DNA of 44,245 bases from JBNKWA01 sp050299555 (GCA_050299555.1 JBNKWA010000075.1:1-44245); one strand, 5' to 3'; positions 18,120 through 26,577 are shown, counted from the stretch's first letter. Notes: generated from the letters alone by a model not told the origin. A program made the numbers and translations.

Positions 18120-19400
18120 TCAGGTCCGCTCAAGCGTTGCCACGGCGTTGTTGTAGTAGTTCGTGGCCGCAGTCTCGATATCCGCCTGCCCGAAGGCGAC
18201 CGACTCCCATGCCGGCCGGAGCGCGCGGTCGATCTCGCCGGCGTTCTGCGGCGGTGGCGGCGGCAGCGGGCTGACCCAGGTCGAGACCAGATCCAGATAG
18301 TTGATGATCTTCTGCTCTGTCTCGGTAAGGCCGGGCGTGATCCGCGCGCGGATCGAGGCATCGCCGGTGACCCCGCGCTCGATCAGCAGGATGTCGTTGG
18401 CGTCCTCGTTGGTGACGAAGAAGTTCATCAGCGCGGCGGCGGCCGCCTTGTCGGCAGAGCCTTCGGCCATCGACAGGAACATCGAGGGCTTCATGTACTG
18501 CCCCGGCTTGTCGCCGGAATTGGGGATCATCACCATGCCTACCTCGTCGTCCACGAGGTTCTGCATCGCCACGAGCTGGTTGGAGTGCAGGAAGTTGAAG
18601 ACGCCCTGCTTGGTGGCCATCATCGACTCTTCCATCTTGCCCGAGTCCTGCGCCTGCACGTCGGCGGGCGGGGTCAGCCCCTCGTCCTGCATCATCTTCC
18701 AGAACTCGAAATAGGCGACCAGCTGGTCGAGTTCGTAGCCGATCTTGCCTTCGGCGTTGTAGAGGTCCTGGCCTGACGAACGCAGCCAGGTCTGCAGCCG
18801 CGGTTCCAGGTTGGCCATGTTCTCGGAAAAGTACATGCCCTCGGGCAGCTTGTCCTTGATGTCCTTGCCGATGGCGACCCAGTCGTCGGTGGTCCAGGTG
18901 ACGCTGTCGGGCAGGGTCACGCCCAGCCCGTCGAGCACCGTCTTGTTGTAGACATGGCTCATCGAGTTGGCGCCCATCGAGACACCGTAGGTCTTGCCGT
19001 CGACCTTGCCCGAGTCGAGCTGGTTGGGGTCGAAGTCGCCGAGGTCGAGGCCATTGCCGATGAAGTCGTCCAGCGCCGCGAGCTGCTGGCGGCGCGCGTA
19101 TTCGAAGATGAAGCGGTAATCCATCTGGATGACGTCAGGCAGGTTCTGGCCCGCTGCCATGGTGGCGAGCTTCTGCCAGTAGTCACCCCAGGCATAGGTC
19201 TCGGGCGCGACCGTGCTTCCCGACTGCTGCATGTAGAGGTCGATCACCGCGTTGGTGCGCTTGTCACGCTCGGGGTTGCCCCACCAGATCATCCGCACTT
19301 CGGAGCCTTGGGCGAGGGCGCCGACGGATGCCAGCGTCGATGCGGCTGCCGTGCCGGCCAGAAGACCGCCGAAGGCACGCCGGTTCAGCGTGTAGGCCAT
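18120..19400 (-). CDS. Extracellular sugar-binding protein of the ABC importer
   Basis: A 426-residue periplasmic binding protein of the MalE/UgpB class (family 1). The N-terminus LNRRAFGGLLAGTAAASTLASVGALAQ has a twin Arg followed by Ala-Phe and a weakly hydrophobic core, which suggests Tat export. VRMIWWGNPERDKRTNAVIDLY opens the domain; MKPSMFLSM and AAAALMNFFVTNEDA fit sugar-binding proteins. The ATG at 19400 has a strong GGGAGGAA site. It is the first gene of the operon that runs to 13093. A TetR-type operator candidate lies 80 nt upstream. The PPPPP stretch near residue 385 is unusual. Confidence 0.92.
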   Translation of the reverse strand: MAYTLNRRAFGGLLAGTAAASTLASVGALAQGSEVRMIWWGNPERDKRTNAVIDLYMQQSGSTVAPETYAWGDYWQKLATMAAGQNLPDVIQMDYRFIFEYARRQQLAALDDFIGNGLDLGDFDPNQLDSGKVDGKTYGVSMGANSMSHVYNKTVLDGLGVTLPDSVTWTTDDWVAIGKDIKDKLPEGMYFSENMANLEPRLQTWLRSSGQDLYNAEGKIGYELDQLVAYFEFWKMMQDEGLTPPADVQAQDSGKMEESMMATKQGVFNFLHSNQLVAMQNLVDDEVGMVMIPNSGDKPGQYMKPSMFLSMAEGSADKAAAAALMNFFVTNEDANDILLIERGVTGDASIRARITPGLTETEQKIINYLDLVSTWVSPLPPPPPQNAGEIDRALRPAWESVAFGQADIETAATNYYNNAVATLERT

Positions 19401-19445
19401 GGATTTCCTCCCTGGAGACCGGGGCCTTTGCCCCTTTTGTCCGTC

Positions 19446-19474
19446 CCTTATCGTACGCCGCTGCGGAGCGACAA
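19446..19474 (-). promoter_or_regulatory. Possible promoter of the sugar-import operon
   Basis: On the minus strand TTGTCG (19474-19469) and ATAAGG (19451-19446) are spaced by 17 nt, 46 nt before the ATG of the binding protein. The candidate operator 19480-19497 lies 5 nt upstream of this -35 element. The matches are weak; position supports it more than sequence. Confidence 0.3.
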
Positions 19475-19479
19475 ATAAA

Positions 19480-19497
19480 AGTAACTTTCCAGTTATT
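19480..19497. promoter_or_regulatory. Candidate TetR operator upstream of the sugar-import operon
   Basis: AGTAAC-N6-GTTATT matches, with one base change, the perfect AGTAAC-N6-GTTACT at 20289-20306. Its right half overlaps the stop codon of the tetR-family gene. Two near-identical dyads on either side of one regulator gene suggest that the regulator controls both flanking transcripts. Confidence 0.55.
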
Positions 19498-20248
19498 TCT
19501 TGGCAAGGTCTTTCGACGGCCGCAGGTAGTCCAGCGTAACCTCGATGGCGTGGGCCCGACGGGTGGCCAGCGCCTCATCGCTGTTCAGAGGCGCCGAAAA
19601 CGCCACCGAAAGGGTGTGGATGTTGGAGAAGTAGAAGTAGGTGAGGCCGGCGATGGTGATGTAGAGCTGCACCGCGTCGACGCCGGTCCGGAAGACGCCG
19701 GCCTTTTCTCCGGCCGCCAGCACGTCGGCGATCTGGCGAATGATTGGCGAGTGCAGCTTGCGCAGCTCGGGAATCTTGGCGGTATGGACGGCCCGGTGGA
19801 TGTTCTCGGTGGACAGCAGCCGGATGAACCAGGGATTGGCGCGGAAGTGGTCGAAGGTGAAGCCCACCAGCCGCTCCATCGCGGCCTGTGGCGCGAGACT
19901 GCCGAGATGCAGTTCGGCCTCGCGCTGGCGGATGTCCTTGTAGGCCTCCAGCAGCACCCGGGTGTAGAGCGCTTCCTTGTTGCCGATATAGTGGTAGATC
20001 AGCCGCTTGTTGGCGCCGGCGCGCGCGGCGATGCGGTCGATGCGGGCACCGTCTAGGCCGAACTCCACGAACTCCTCACGCGCGGCGGTCAGGATGTCGC
20101 GCTGGGTCAGGGCCGGGTTGCGCGGCCGTTGCCGCCGCTTGTCGGGCGACGCGGTCCCGGCGCCGGGGCTTTCCGCCACCGTCACCCCGGGCGCCGCCTT
20201 ACCAGTCTTTGTTGCGGCCTTCGCCGTCGCCGGGTTGCTATCCTCCAC
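19493..20248 (-). CDS. TetR/AcrR family transcriptional regulator
   Basis: A 251-residue DNA-binding repressor. After a low-complexity Ala/Pro/Thr-rich N-terminus of ~45 residues with a basic patch (DKRRQRPRNP), the TetR helix-turn-helix reads RDILTAAREEFVEFGLDGARIDRIAARAGANKRLIYHYIGNKEALY. The C-terminal half (LVGFTFDHFRANPWFIRLLSTENIHR) is the ligand/dimer domain seen in regulators of sugar and pyrimidine genes. No ATG fits; GTG at 20248 is chosen for its AGAGG site, with TTG 20275 as a longer option. Located between the importer operon and a dehydrogenase gene, each with a matching dyad, it is the likely local repressor; the inducer is probably the imported sugar. Confidence 0.88.
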   Translation of the reverse strand: MEDSNPATAKAATKTGKAAPGVTVAESPGAGTASPDKRRQRPRNPALTQRDILTAAREEFVEFGLDGARIDRIAARAGANKRLIYHYIGNKEALYTRVLLEAYKDIRQREAELHLGSLAPQAAMERLVGFTFDHFRANPWFIRLLSTENIHRAVHTAKIPELRKLHSPIIRQIADVLAAGEKAGVFRTGVDAVQLYITIAGLTYFYFSNIHTLSVAFSAPLNSDEALATRRAHAIEVTLDYLRPSKDLAKK

Positions 20249-20263
20249 GCGCACCTCTTCCTC

Positions 20264-20291
20264 TTGACACGCCAAGTTCGGCGTCCATAGT
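20264..20291 (+). promoter_or_regulatory. Promoter of the dehydrogenase gene at 20316
   Basis: A perfect -35 TTGACA (20264-20269) is followed after 16 nt by CATAGT (20286-20291, four of six to the -10 consensus). The candidate operator 20289-20306 overlaps the -10 end and the expected start point, an arrangement that fits repression. Confidence 0.5.
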
Positions 20292-20306
20292 AACCGAATT
20301 GTTACT
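20289..20306. promoter_or_regulatory. Candidate TetR operator, perfect dyad
   Basis: AGTAAC-CGAATT-GTTACT is a perfect six-base inverted repeat with a six-base, itself AT-rich, spacer in the gap between the tetR-family gene and the divergent dehydrogenase. A one-mismatch copy with the same spacing lies at 19480-19497; I saw no third. Confidence 0.6.
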
Positions 20307-20315
20307 TATCCGGCA

Positions 20316-21566
20316 ATGGAGAAGGTCGTGGCAGCCACCAACAAGCGCCGCCTGGCGGTGATCGGCACCGGTCATCGCGGTGCCGGCACCTGGGCGTCGG
20401 ACGCGCCGCGCCACTGCGACGACCATGTGGAACTGGTCGGGCTGGCCGATGTCAACCCCCTCCGGCTCGAGGCGGCGCGGCGGCAGATCGGCAGGGAGGG
20501 GGTGACACTGGCCACCGATCTCGACGCCCTGCTGGCCGAGGCGCGGCCCCACACGCTTCTGGTCACCACCCGCGACGACACCCATGCCGGCATCATCGTG
20601 CGGGCGCTGGAGGCCGGGGTCGACGTGGTCACCGAAAAGCCGATGGCGACCACGGCGGCGGATGTGCGCCGCATCCTCGATGCCGAGAAGCGCACTGGCC
20701 GGCGGGTGGACGTGGCGTTCAACTATCGCTTCGCGCCGACCTCGCGGAAGCTCCGCGAGCTTCTGGCCTCGGGGCGCATCGGCACGGTCACGGCGGCGGA
20801 TTTTCACTGGTACCTCGATACGAGGCACGGTGCCGACTATTTCCGCCGCTGGCACGCCTACAGGCGCCATTCGGGCACCCTGTTCGTGCACAAGGCGACG
20901 CATCACTTCGACCTTCTGAACTGGTATCTCGACAGCGACCCCGTGCGGGTCTTCGCCCAAGGCGCCCTGCGCAAGTACGGGCGCAACGGCCCTTTCCGGA
21001 GTGCGCGCTGCACCGGCTGCCCCCATGCCGGCGACTGCGAGTTCTATTTCGACCTTGCCGCCGATACGCGGCTGACCGAGCTCTATGAAGGGCCGTCGGC
21101 GGCGGACGGCTATGTCCGCGATGCCTGCGTCTATCGCGAGGATATCGACATCTACGACACCATGACCGCCGAGATCCTCTATGCCAATGGCGCCATGGTC
21201 AGCTATTCGCTGAACGCCTTCATGCCGATCGAGGGCTATCACCTGGCCTTCAACGGCACCCAAGGCCGGATCGAGGTGCGCATGTTCGAGCGCCAGGCCT
21301 TCGAGGCCGAGGCGGGCGCCGACGAGATCCTGGTGCTGGGCACCGACCGCTCGGTGGAGCGGATCCGGGTCGAGCACGGGCCGGGCGGACATTTCGGCGG
21401 CGACCCCTTGCTGCACCGGTCGTTGTTCGTGCCCGAGGCGGATGACCCGATGAAGCAGCGCGCCGGGGCGCGGGCCGGGGCAATGTCGGTGCTGACCGGC
21501 GTCGCCGCCGCCATGAGCGCCGAGACCGGCCAGCCAGTGAACGTCCAGGACCTTTTGCAGGACTGA
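20316..21566 (+). CDS. Gfo/Idh/MocA family oxidoreductase (third copy, Cys-rich insert)
   Basis: A 416-residue dehydrogenase. Residues ~10-25 (RRLAVIGTGHRGAGTWA) form the NAD(P) motif, EKPMATT the EKP site, and HKATHHFDLLNWYL the catalytic His region. An insert CTGCPHAGDC followed by a long loop (EFYFDLAADTRLTELYEG) is larger than in its two neighbours and could bind a metal. ATG 20316 has no ribosome site; GTG 20328, preceded by GGAGAAGG, is an equally good start. It is divergent from the TetR gene, so probably co-regulated with the sugar importer. It is not closely related to the other two dehydrogenases. Confidence 0.87.
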   Translation: MEKVVAATNKRRLAVIGTGHRGAGTWASDAPRHCDDHVELVGLADVNPLRLEAARRQIGREGVTLATDLDALLAEARPHTLLVTTRDDTHAGIIVRALEAGVDVVTEKPMATTAADVRRILDAEKRTGRRVDVAFNYRFAPTSRKLRELLASGRIGTVTAADFHWYLDTRHGADYFRRWHAYRRHSGTLFVHKATHHFDLLNWYLDSDPVRVFAQGALRKYGRNGPFRSARCTGCPHAGDCEFYFDLAADTRLTELYEGPSAADGYVRDACVYREDIDIYDTMTAEILYANGAMVSYSLNAFMPIEGYHLAFNGTQGRIEVRMFERQAFEAEAGADEILVLGTDRSVERIRVEHGPGGHFGGDPLLHRSLFVPEADDPMKQRAGARAGAMSVLTGVAAAMSAETGQPVNVQDLLQD

Positions 21567-21594
21567 AGCGCCGAACGCCTGTCATCGCCCCGAT

Positions 21595-21608
21595 GTGACG
21601 ACCGTCAC
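21595..21608. other. Short dyad in the 453-nt gap
   Basis: GTGACG-AC-CGTCAC, a 6-bp perfect inverted repeat, lies 29 nt past the dehydrogenase stop. It has no T-run and could be an operator or a weak transcript end. Apart from this and the tandem repeat at 21740-21813, the gap 21567-22019 shows no gene I can support. Confidence 0.25.
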
Positions 21609-21739
21609 TGCCGCCGGCCGGCCCTCGGCGTAGGGTCGAATCGTCCAGTCGAGTTCCGAGTCGTTGCGTAAGTCAGGGCGGCAGCCCGCGGATCAAGTTG
21701 TTCGAGCCCCGCGGCAAGGTTGTTGGTTGTGTCATCCCG

Positions 21740-21813
21740 CCCCCGGTCTTCTTGCCCCCGGTCTTCCTGACCCCGGTCTTCCTGACCCGGTCATTCAGTC
21801 CCGGTCTTTCCCG
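21740..21813. repeat. Degenerate tandem repeat, about five 14-16-bp units
   Basis: Units of the form CCCCCGGTCTTCCTGA run head to tail: 21740-21754, 21755-21770, 21771-21785, 21786-21799 and 21800-21813. Units two and three differ by a single C; the outer ones are more degraded. Read on the + strand it would code PVFLTPVFLT-like repeats, on the other RKTGGKKTG, but neither frame has a ribosome site or extends into a recognisable protein. It lies 206 nt before the start of the PQQ-associated operon. Confidence 0.7.
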
Positions 21814-22019
21814 ATACCCCTTTTGCGCCTCGGTTCGGCCCGCACGGCGCCGTCCATCTGTACGTTCATCCGACGCTGCGGCAGGATGATCCCATGTGGC
21901 GCGTCGCGGGGGGGGACGCCTGCAGCCCTTTGCAATTGCGCCGAAAGTATCGGTTTGGCCGTGGCGGGGACTGGGGCAGAGTGAAAACAAGCCCAGGCAA
22001 ATGGGCACCGGGAGGAAAT

Positions 22020-23219
22020 GTGAACATCCTGCGGCTTGCGCTGATCCTTGCCATGGCGCCTGGCCTGTTGGCAGTGCTGCCCGTGCGCCCTGCCGCGGCG
22101 CTGGAACTGCGCGCGGCGGTGCTGAGGATCGACTACGACCACCTGCCGCCGATCACGCGCTATGACCTCGTGCCCGAGGATCTGGGCTTTGCCGGTGCCC
22201 GGCTGGCGGATGAGGACAACCAGACCACCGGCTCGTTCCTCGGCATCGAGTTTGCGACCAGCTTCATTGCCGCCCCGCCCGAAGAGGCGGCCGCCGCGAT
22301 GGACGATCTTGTCGCCGAGGGGTATCGGCTGGTCGTTGTCGTGGCCGAGGCGCCCGAGCTGCTGGCGCTGGCCGACCAGACCGGCGACGAGGGCGTGCTG
22401 ATCCTCGATGCCGCCACCCACGACACCGGACTGCGCGATGCCGACTGCCGTGCCCAGGTGCTGCATATCGCCCCCAGCAACGACATGCTGGCCGATGCGG
22501 TGGCGCAGTTCGCCATCTGGAAGCAGTGGCGGCGCTGGTTCCTGATCCACGGCTCCAACCCCGCCGACCTGGCGCTGGCCGAATCCTATCGCAGGTCGGC
22601 GATCAAGTTCGGCGCCAGCATCGTCGAGGAGCGCGAGTTCGAGGATACCGGTGGATCGCGGCGCACCGATACCGGCCACGTGCTGGTGCAGCAGCAGATT
22701 CCGGTCTTCACCCAGTCGCCGCCGGGCCACGACGTGGTGATCGCGGCCGACGACTCGGACGTGTTCGCTCCGTACCTGCCGTATCACCTGTGGGTGCCGC
22801 GCCCGGTCATGGGTTCCGCCGGGCTGCGCCCGGTGACCTTCCATGCCGCCCACGAGGCCTGGGGCGCGACCCAGTTCCAGCGCCGGTTCGAGGCGCTGTC
22901 GGGTCGCTACATCCAGGAGGTGGACTATCAGGTCTGGCTGGCGCTGAGGGTGATCGGCGAGGCCGCCATCCGTACCATGAGCGCCGATCCCGCGACGCTG
23001 CGCGACTACATCCTGAGTGATGCGTTCGAACTGGCCGCCTTCAAGGGCCAGAAGGTCACCTTTCGCGACTGGAACGGCCAGATGCGCCAGCCGATCCTGC
23101 TGACCGATAGCCGCATCACCGTCAGCGTCTCGCCGCAGGACGGCTTCCTGCACCAGGTCTCGCCGCTCGACACGCTGGGGCTCGACCGGCCTGAATCGCA
23201 TTGCACCGCCTTCCAGTGA
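22020..23219 (+). CDS. Substrate-binding-like protein of PQQ-dependent alcohol dehydrogenase systems
   Basis: A 399-residue periplasmic protein with the branched-chain-amino-acid receptor fold, matching the family annotated as ABC substrate-binding protein, PQQ-dependent alcohol dehydrogenase system. A signal peptide ends near AAALEL. ELRAAVLRIDYDHLPPITRYDLVPEDLGFAGARLADEDNQTTG is the typical start, and NDMLADAVAQFAIWKQWRRWFLI and FAPYLPYHLWVPRPVMGSAGL follow. GTG at 22020 is chosen for GGGAGGAA just upstream. Related genes lie in clusters shown in Methylobacterium (lut) and Pseudomonas (ped) to affect lanthanide use, so a role in metal or PQQ-enzyme support is likely, though the ligand is unproven. 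It opens a six-gene operon. Confidence 0.87.
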   Translation: MNILRLALILAMAPGLLAVLPVRPAAALELRAAVLRIDYDHLPPITRYDLVPEDLGFAGARLADEDNQTTGSFLGIEFATSFIAAPPEEAAAAMDDLVAEGYRLVVVVAEAPELLALADQTGDEGVLILDAATHDTGLRDADCRAQVLHIAPSNDMLADAVAQFAIWKQWRRWFLIHGSNPADLALAESYRRSAIKFGASIVEEREFEDTGGSRRTDTGHVLVQQQIPVFTQSPPGHDVVIAADDSDVFAPYLPYHLWVPRPVMGSAGLRPVTFHAAHEAWGATQFQRRFEALSGRYIQEVDYQVWLALRVIGEAAIRTMSADPATLRDYILSDAFELAAFKGQKVTFRDWNGQMRQPILLTDSRITVSVSPQDGFLHQVSPLDTLGLDRPESHCTAFQ

Positions 23220-23233
23220 CGGGGACCCGAGCC

Positions 23234-24208
23234 ATGAGACCGATCGCCTTCGCCTTCGCCGCCGCGATCCTCGCCGCACCGCCGGCACTGGCGGGCAAGG
23301 TGTTCGTCTCGAACGAGAAGGGCAACAGCGTCACCGTCATCGACAGCGCTGACTGGTCGGTGCTGGCCGAGTTCCCCGCCGGGACCAGGCCGCGCGGCAT
23401 CACCATCAGCCCGGACGGCAAGCTGCTTTACGTCTGCGCCTCGGACGACGACACGGTCAGGGTGTTCGACACCGGCACCTACGAGGAGCTTTACACGCTG
23501 CCCTCGGGGCCGGACCCCGAGCTTTTCGTGCTGCACCCTTCGGGCAACCCGCTTTACATCGCCAACGAGGACGACAACCTGGTCACCGTGGTGGATACCG
23601 AACGCCACGCCATCACCGCGGAGATCCCGGTGGGGGTGGAGCCCGAGGGCATGGCGATCAGCCCCGACAACGCGTTTGTGGTCAACACCTCCGAGACCAC
23701 CAACATGGCGCATTTCATCTCTACCGCCGACTTCGAGATCAAGCATAATGTGCTGGTGGACCAGCGGCCGCGCTATGCGCTTTACGCCGCAGACGGGCGC
23801 ACGCTTTACGTCAGCGCCGAGATCGGCGGCACCGTCAGCGTCATCGACATCGCCGAGGACGGCACGCCGACGCTGCGCACCAAGATCGGCTTCGAGGTGC
23901 CGGGGGTGCAGCCGGAGTGGCTGCAGCCGGTGGGCATGAAGATCACCGAGGACGGCAAGTGGCTGTTCGTGGCGCTGGGCCCGTCGAACCGGGTGGCGAT
24001 AATCGATGCTGAAACCGACGAGGTGGTGGACTATACCTTGGTCGGACAACGCGTCTGGCAACTGGCCTTCACGCCCGACGAGAAGTATCTCATCACCACC
24101 AACGGCAACTCGAACGATGTGACAGTGATCGATGTCGAGACAAAGAAGGCTGTGGTCTCGGTGCCAGTGGGGCAGCAGCCCTGGGGCGTCGCGGTGATGC
24201 CGGACTGA
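23234..24208 (+). CDS. PQQ-dependent catabolism-associated beta-propeller protein
   Basis: A 324-residue secreted YVTN-type beta-propeller (signal peptide 1-20, ending ALAGK). Blades repeat every ~42 residues as GKLLYVCASDDDTVRVFDTGTYE, GNPLYIANEDDNLVTVVDTERH, GRTLYVSAEIGGTVSVIDIAED, GKWLFVALGPSNRVAIIDAETDE and EKYLITTNGNSNDVTVIDVETK. This is the family annotated as PQQ-dependent catabolism-associated beta-propeller. It starts 14 nt after the receptor-like gene, and the pair is conserved next to quinoprotein dehydrogenase genes in other bacteria. Function is unknown; docking or cofactor handling in the periplasm is a guess. Acidic loops (SDDD, NEDD) could bind cations. Confidence 0.9.
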   Translation: MRPIAFAFAAAILAAPPALAGKVFVSNEKGNSVTVIDSADWSVLAEFPAGTRPRGITISPDGKLLYVCASDDDTVRVFDTGTYEELYTLPSGPDPELFVLHPSGNPLYIANEDDNLVTVVDTERHAITAEIPVGVEPEGMAISPDNAFVVNTSETTNMAHFISTADFEIKHNVLVDQRPRYALYAADGRTLYVSAEIGGTVSVIDIAEDGTPTLRTKIGFEVPGVQPEWLQPVGMKITEDGKWLFVALGPSNRVAIIDAETDEVVDYTLVGQRVWQLAFTPDEKYLITTNGNSNDVTVIDVETKKAVVSVPVGQQPWGVAVMPD

Positions 24209-24230
24209 GCAAATCGGGGAGGACACGAAG

Positions 24231-25205
24231 ATGAAGACGATGCTGAAACGGGTGCTGATCGCGGCCGCCACCCTAGTGGCTGGATCCGCGGTTGCCGCCC
24301 AGGACCTGCCGCAGATGCGGGCCGCGGTGCTGGAGAGCGGCACGGTGAACTGGGAGCTGACCACGATCACGGGCAATGGCTTCGACAAGGCCAACGGCTT
24401 CGAGCTGGTGATGCAGCCCTATGCCGACAATGCCGCCACCCGGATCGCCCTCGAGGGCGGCGAGGCGGACATGGTGGTCGCCGACTGGATCTGGGTGGCC
24501 AGGCAGCGGGCCGAGGGCAAGCCCTATGTCTTCGTGCCCTATTCCAAGGCGGTGGGCGGACTGATGGTGACCGCCGACAGCCCGGCCGAGACCCTGGCCG
24601 ACCTCAAGGGCCAGAAGATCGGCATCGCCGGCGGCCCTGTGGACAAGAGCTGGTTGATCCTGCGCGCCTATGCCGAGCAGGAATACGGGCTCGATCTGGC
24701 CGCCGAGACCGAACAGGTCTTCGGCGCACCACCCCTGATCATGAAGGCGGGGCTGTCGGGCGAGACCCAGGGCTCGATCAACTTCTGGCACTTCCAGGCC
24801 AAGATGTCGGCGGCCGGCATGCGCGAGCTGATCTCGGTCGAAGCGGCCTCGGAGGCCCTGGGGCTCGACCCCGATATTCCGCTTCTGGGCTATGTGCTGA
24901 AGGAAGACTATGTCGCGGCCCATCCCGGCATCGCCAAGGCGCTGATCACGGCCTCGCGCAATGCCAAGGCGCTGCTGGCCACCGATGCCGCGGCCTGGGA
25001 CGCGATCCGGCCGATGATGAACGCCGCCGACGACGCCCAGTTCGTGGCGCTCAAGGAAGGCTTCATCGCCGGAACGCCGCCCGAGGAGCCGGTCGACGAG
25101 GCCGGTGCCGACCAGCTTTTGCAGCTGATGGCCAAGCTTGGGGGCGAGGAACTGGTCGGGAAGGCGACGACCCTGCCGGCCGGGCTGTTCGCCGCCACCG
25201 AGTGA
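24231..25205 (+). CDS. NMT1/TauA-type ABC substrate-binding protein
   Basis: A 324-residue periplasmic binding protein (signal peptide 1-23, ending AVAAQ) of the SsuA/TauA/NMT1 class. AALEGGEADMVVADWIWVARQRAEGKPYVFVPYSKAVGGLMV and LADLKGQKIGIAGGPVDKSWLILRAYA are the characteristic strands around the ligand cleft. Start ATG 24231 follows GGGGAGGA. Family ligands range from sulfonates and taurine to pyrimidine precursors and nitriles; none can be named here. The linked permease and ATPase follow with overlaps. Its placement after two PQQ-associated genes suggests the cargo matters for PQQ-dependent alcohol oxidation. Confidence 0.86.
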   Translation: MKTMLKRVLIAAATLVAGSAVAAQDLPQMRAAVLESGTVNWELTTITGNGFDKANGFELVMQPYADNAATRIALEGGEADMVVADWIWVARQRAEGKPYVFVPYSKAVGGLMVTADSPAETLADLKGQKIGIAGGPVDKSWLILRAYAEQEYGLDLAAETEQVFGAPPLIMKAGLSGETQGSINFWHFQAKMSAAGMRELISVEAASEALGLDPDIPLLGYVLKEDYVAAHPGIAKALITASRNAKALLATDAAAWDAIRPMMNAADDAQFVALKEGFIAGTPPEEPVDEAGADQLLQLMAKLGGEELVGKATTLPAGLFAATE

Positions 25206-25966
25206 CATCACCGCCGACAACGGGCCGCGGCATTGTCGCGGCTCTTTCCCTGGCTGGCCTGCTGCTTATCTGGGTGTTCGCCGCGGCGCTCACGGCGGAT
25301 CCGCAGATCCTGCCGATGCCGACCGCGCTGGCCGGCCCGTTCCTCGACCAGGTCGCCTCGGGCAAGCTTCCCTTCCATCTCGGCCACACGCTGCTGCGGG
25401 TGGTCTGGGCCTTCGTACTGGCGATGGCGATCGGCATGGCGCTGGGCATCGCCATGGGCCGGTCCGAGCGCATCAACGCCTGGCTCGACCCCTGGCTGGT
25501 GGTGTTCCTGAACCTGCCGGCGCTGGTGCTGATCGTGCTCTGCTATCTGTGGATCGGGCTGAACGAGACGGCGGCAATCATCGCGGTGACGCTGAACAAG
25601 ATCCCCAATGTCACCACCACCATCCGCGAGGGCGCACGGGCGCTGAACCCGGATCTGTCGGCCATGGCGCAGGTCTTCGGCATGCCGCGCTGGCGGCAGT
25701 TCCGCCACATCCTGCTGCCGCAGCTGGCGCCCTTCATCGCCGCCTCGGCCCGGGCCGGCATCGCGGTGATCTGGAAGATCGTCCTGGTGGTGGAGTTCCT
25801 TGGCCGCTCGAACGGCATCGGTTTTCAGATCCATCTCTACTTCCAGCTTTTCGACGTCCGCATGGTGCTGGTCTATGCGCTGTCCTTCATCGCCGTGATG
25901 CTGGCGGTGGAGTGGCTTGTGCTGCAGCCGTGGGAGCGCCGGGTACGCCGCTGGCGGACGGCATGA
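25202..25966 (+). CDS. ABC transporter permease (SsuC/TauC type)
   Basis: A 254-residue inner-membrane permease with six hydrophobic segments. The EAA-type loop reads EGARALNPDLSAMAQVFGMPRWRQFRHILLPQLAP, typical of the SsuC/TauC branch, and WKIVLVVEFLGRSNGIGFQI follows as in that family. The GTG start overlaps the stop of the binding-protein gene (GTGA), and its own stop overlaps the ATPase start (ATGA). It should form the homodimeric channel for the binding protein upstream. Confidence 0.92.
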   Translation: MTSPPTTGRGIVAALSLAGLLLIWVFAAALTADPQILPMPTALAGPFLDQVASGKLPFHLGHTLLRVVWAFVLAMAIGMALGIAMGRSERINAWLDPWLVVFLNLPALVLIVLCYLWIGLNETAAIIAVTLNKIPNVTTTIREGARALNPDLSAMAQVFGMPRWRQFRHILLPQLAPFIAASARAGIAVIWKIVLVVEFLGRSNGIGFQIHLYFQLFDVRMVLVYALSFIAVMLAVEWLVLQPWERRVRRWRTA

Positions 25967-26577
25967 TCGAGGTCGATATCCGGGCCAAGCGCTTTGGCGG
26001 GGTGCAGGTGCTGGGCCGTGTCGAACTGGCCTTCGGCCCCGGCGAGACGGTGGCGGTGCTGGGCCCCTCCGGCATCGGCAAGTCGACGCTGCTGCGGTTG
26101 ATCGCCGGCATCGACACCCGCTTCGAGGGCCGGGTCAGGCGGCCCGGGCGGCTGGCCATCGTGTTCCAGGAGCCGACGCTGCTGCCCTGGCGGCGGGTCA
26201 TCGACAACATCATGCTGATCCATCCGGACCTGACCGAGGCCCGGGCGCGGGCGATGCTCGACCGGGTCGGACTGGCCGGCAAGGCCGAGGTCTTTCCGGG
26301 CCAGATCTCCCTCGGCCAGCAGCGGCGGCTGGCGCTGGCCCGGGCCTTCGCCGGCAAGCCCGAGCTTCTGATCCTCGACGAGCCGTTCGTGTCGCTCGAC
26401 GCCGACACCGCCGCCGACATGCTGGCGCTGACCGAGGCGCTGATCGCCGAGGCCTGTCCGGCGACGATCCTGGTCACCCACAACCCGGCCGAGGCGCAGC
26501 GCCTGGCCACCCGCATCTACGAACTCAGGGGCCAGCCGGCGACGCTGGCTCCGCTGGCAACGGAGGAACCCCTATGA
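25963..26577 (+). CDS. ABC transporter ATP-binding protein (SsuB/TauB type, short)
   Basis: A 204-residue ATPase, shorter than the usual 240-260 of SsuB/TauB. Walker A is GPSGIGKST, the Q-loop FQEPTLLPWR is typical of the nitrate/sulfonate class, Walker B is LLILDEPFVSLDA and the switch His sits in VTHN. The signature is SLGQQRRLALARA, with Leu in place of the first Gly of LSGGQ, a visible deviation. The N-terminus is compact (MIEVDIRAKRFGGVQVLGRV). It powers the permease just upstream. Its stop overlaps the next start (ATGA), so the small secreted protein after it is translationally coupled to the transporter. Confidence 0.9.
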   Translation: MIEVDIRAKRFGGVQVLGRVELAFGPGETVAVLGPSGIGKSTLLRLIAGIDTRFEGRVRRPGRLAIVFQEPTLLPWRRVIDNIMLIHPDLTEARARAMLDRVGLAGKAEVFPGQISLGQQRRLALARAFAGKPELLILDEPFVSLDADTAADMLALTEALIAEACPATILVTHNPAEAQRLATRIYELRGQPATLAPLATEEPL

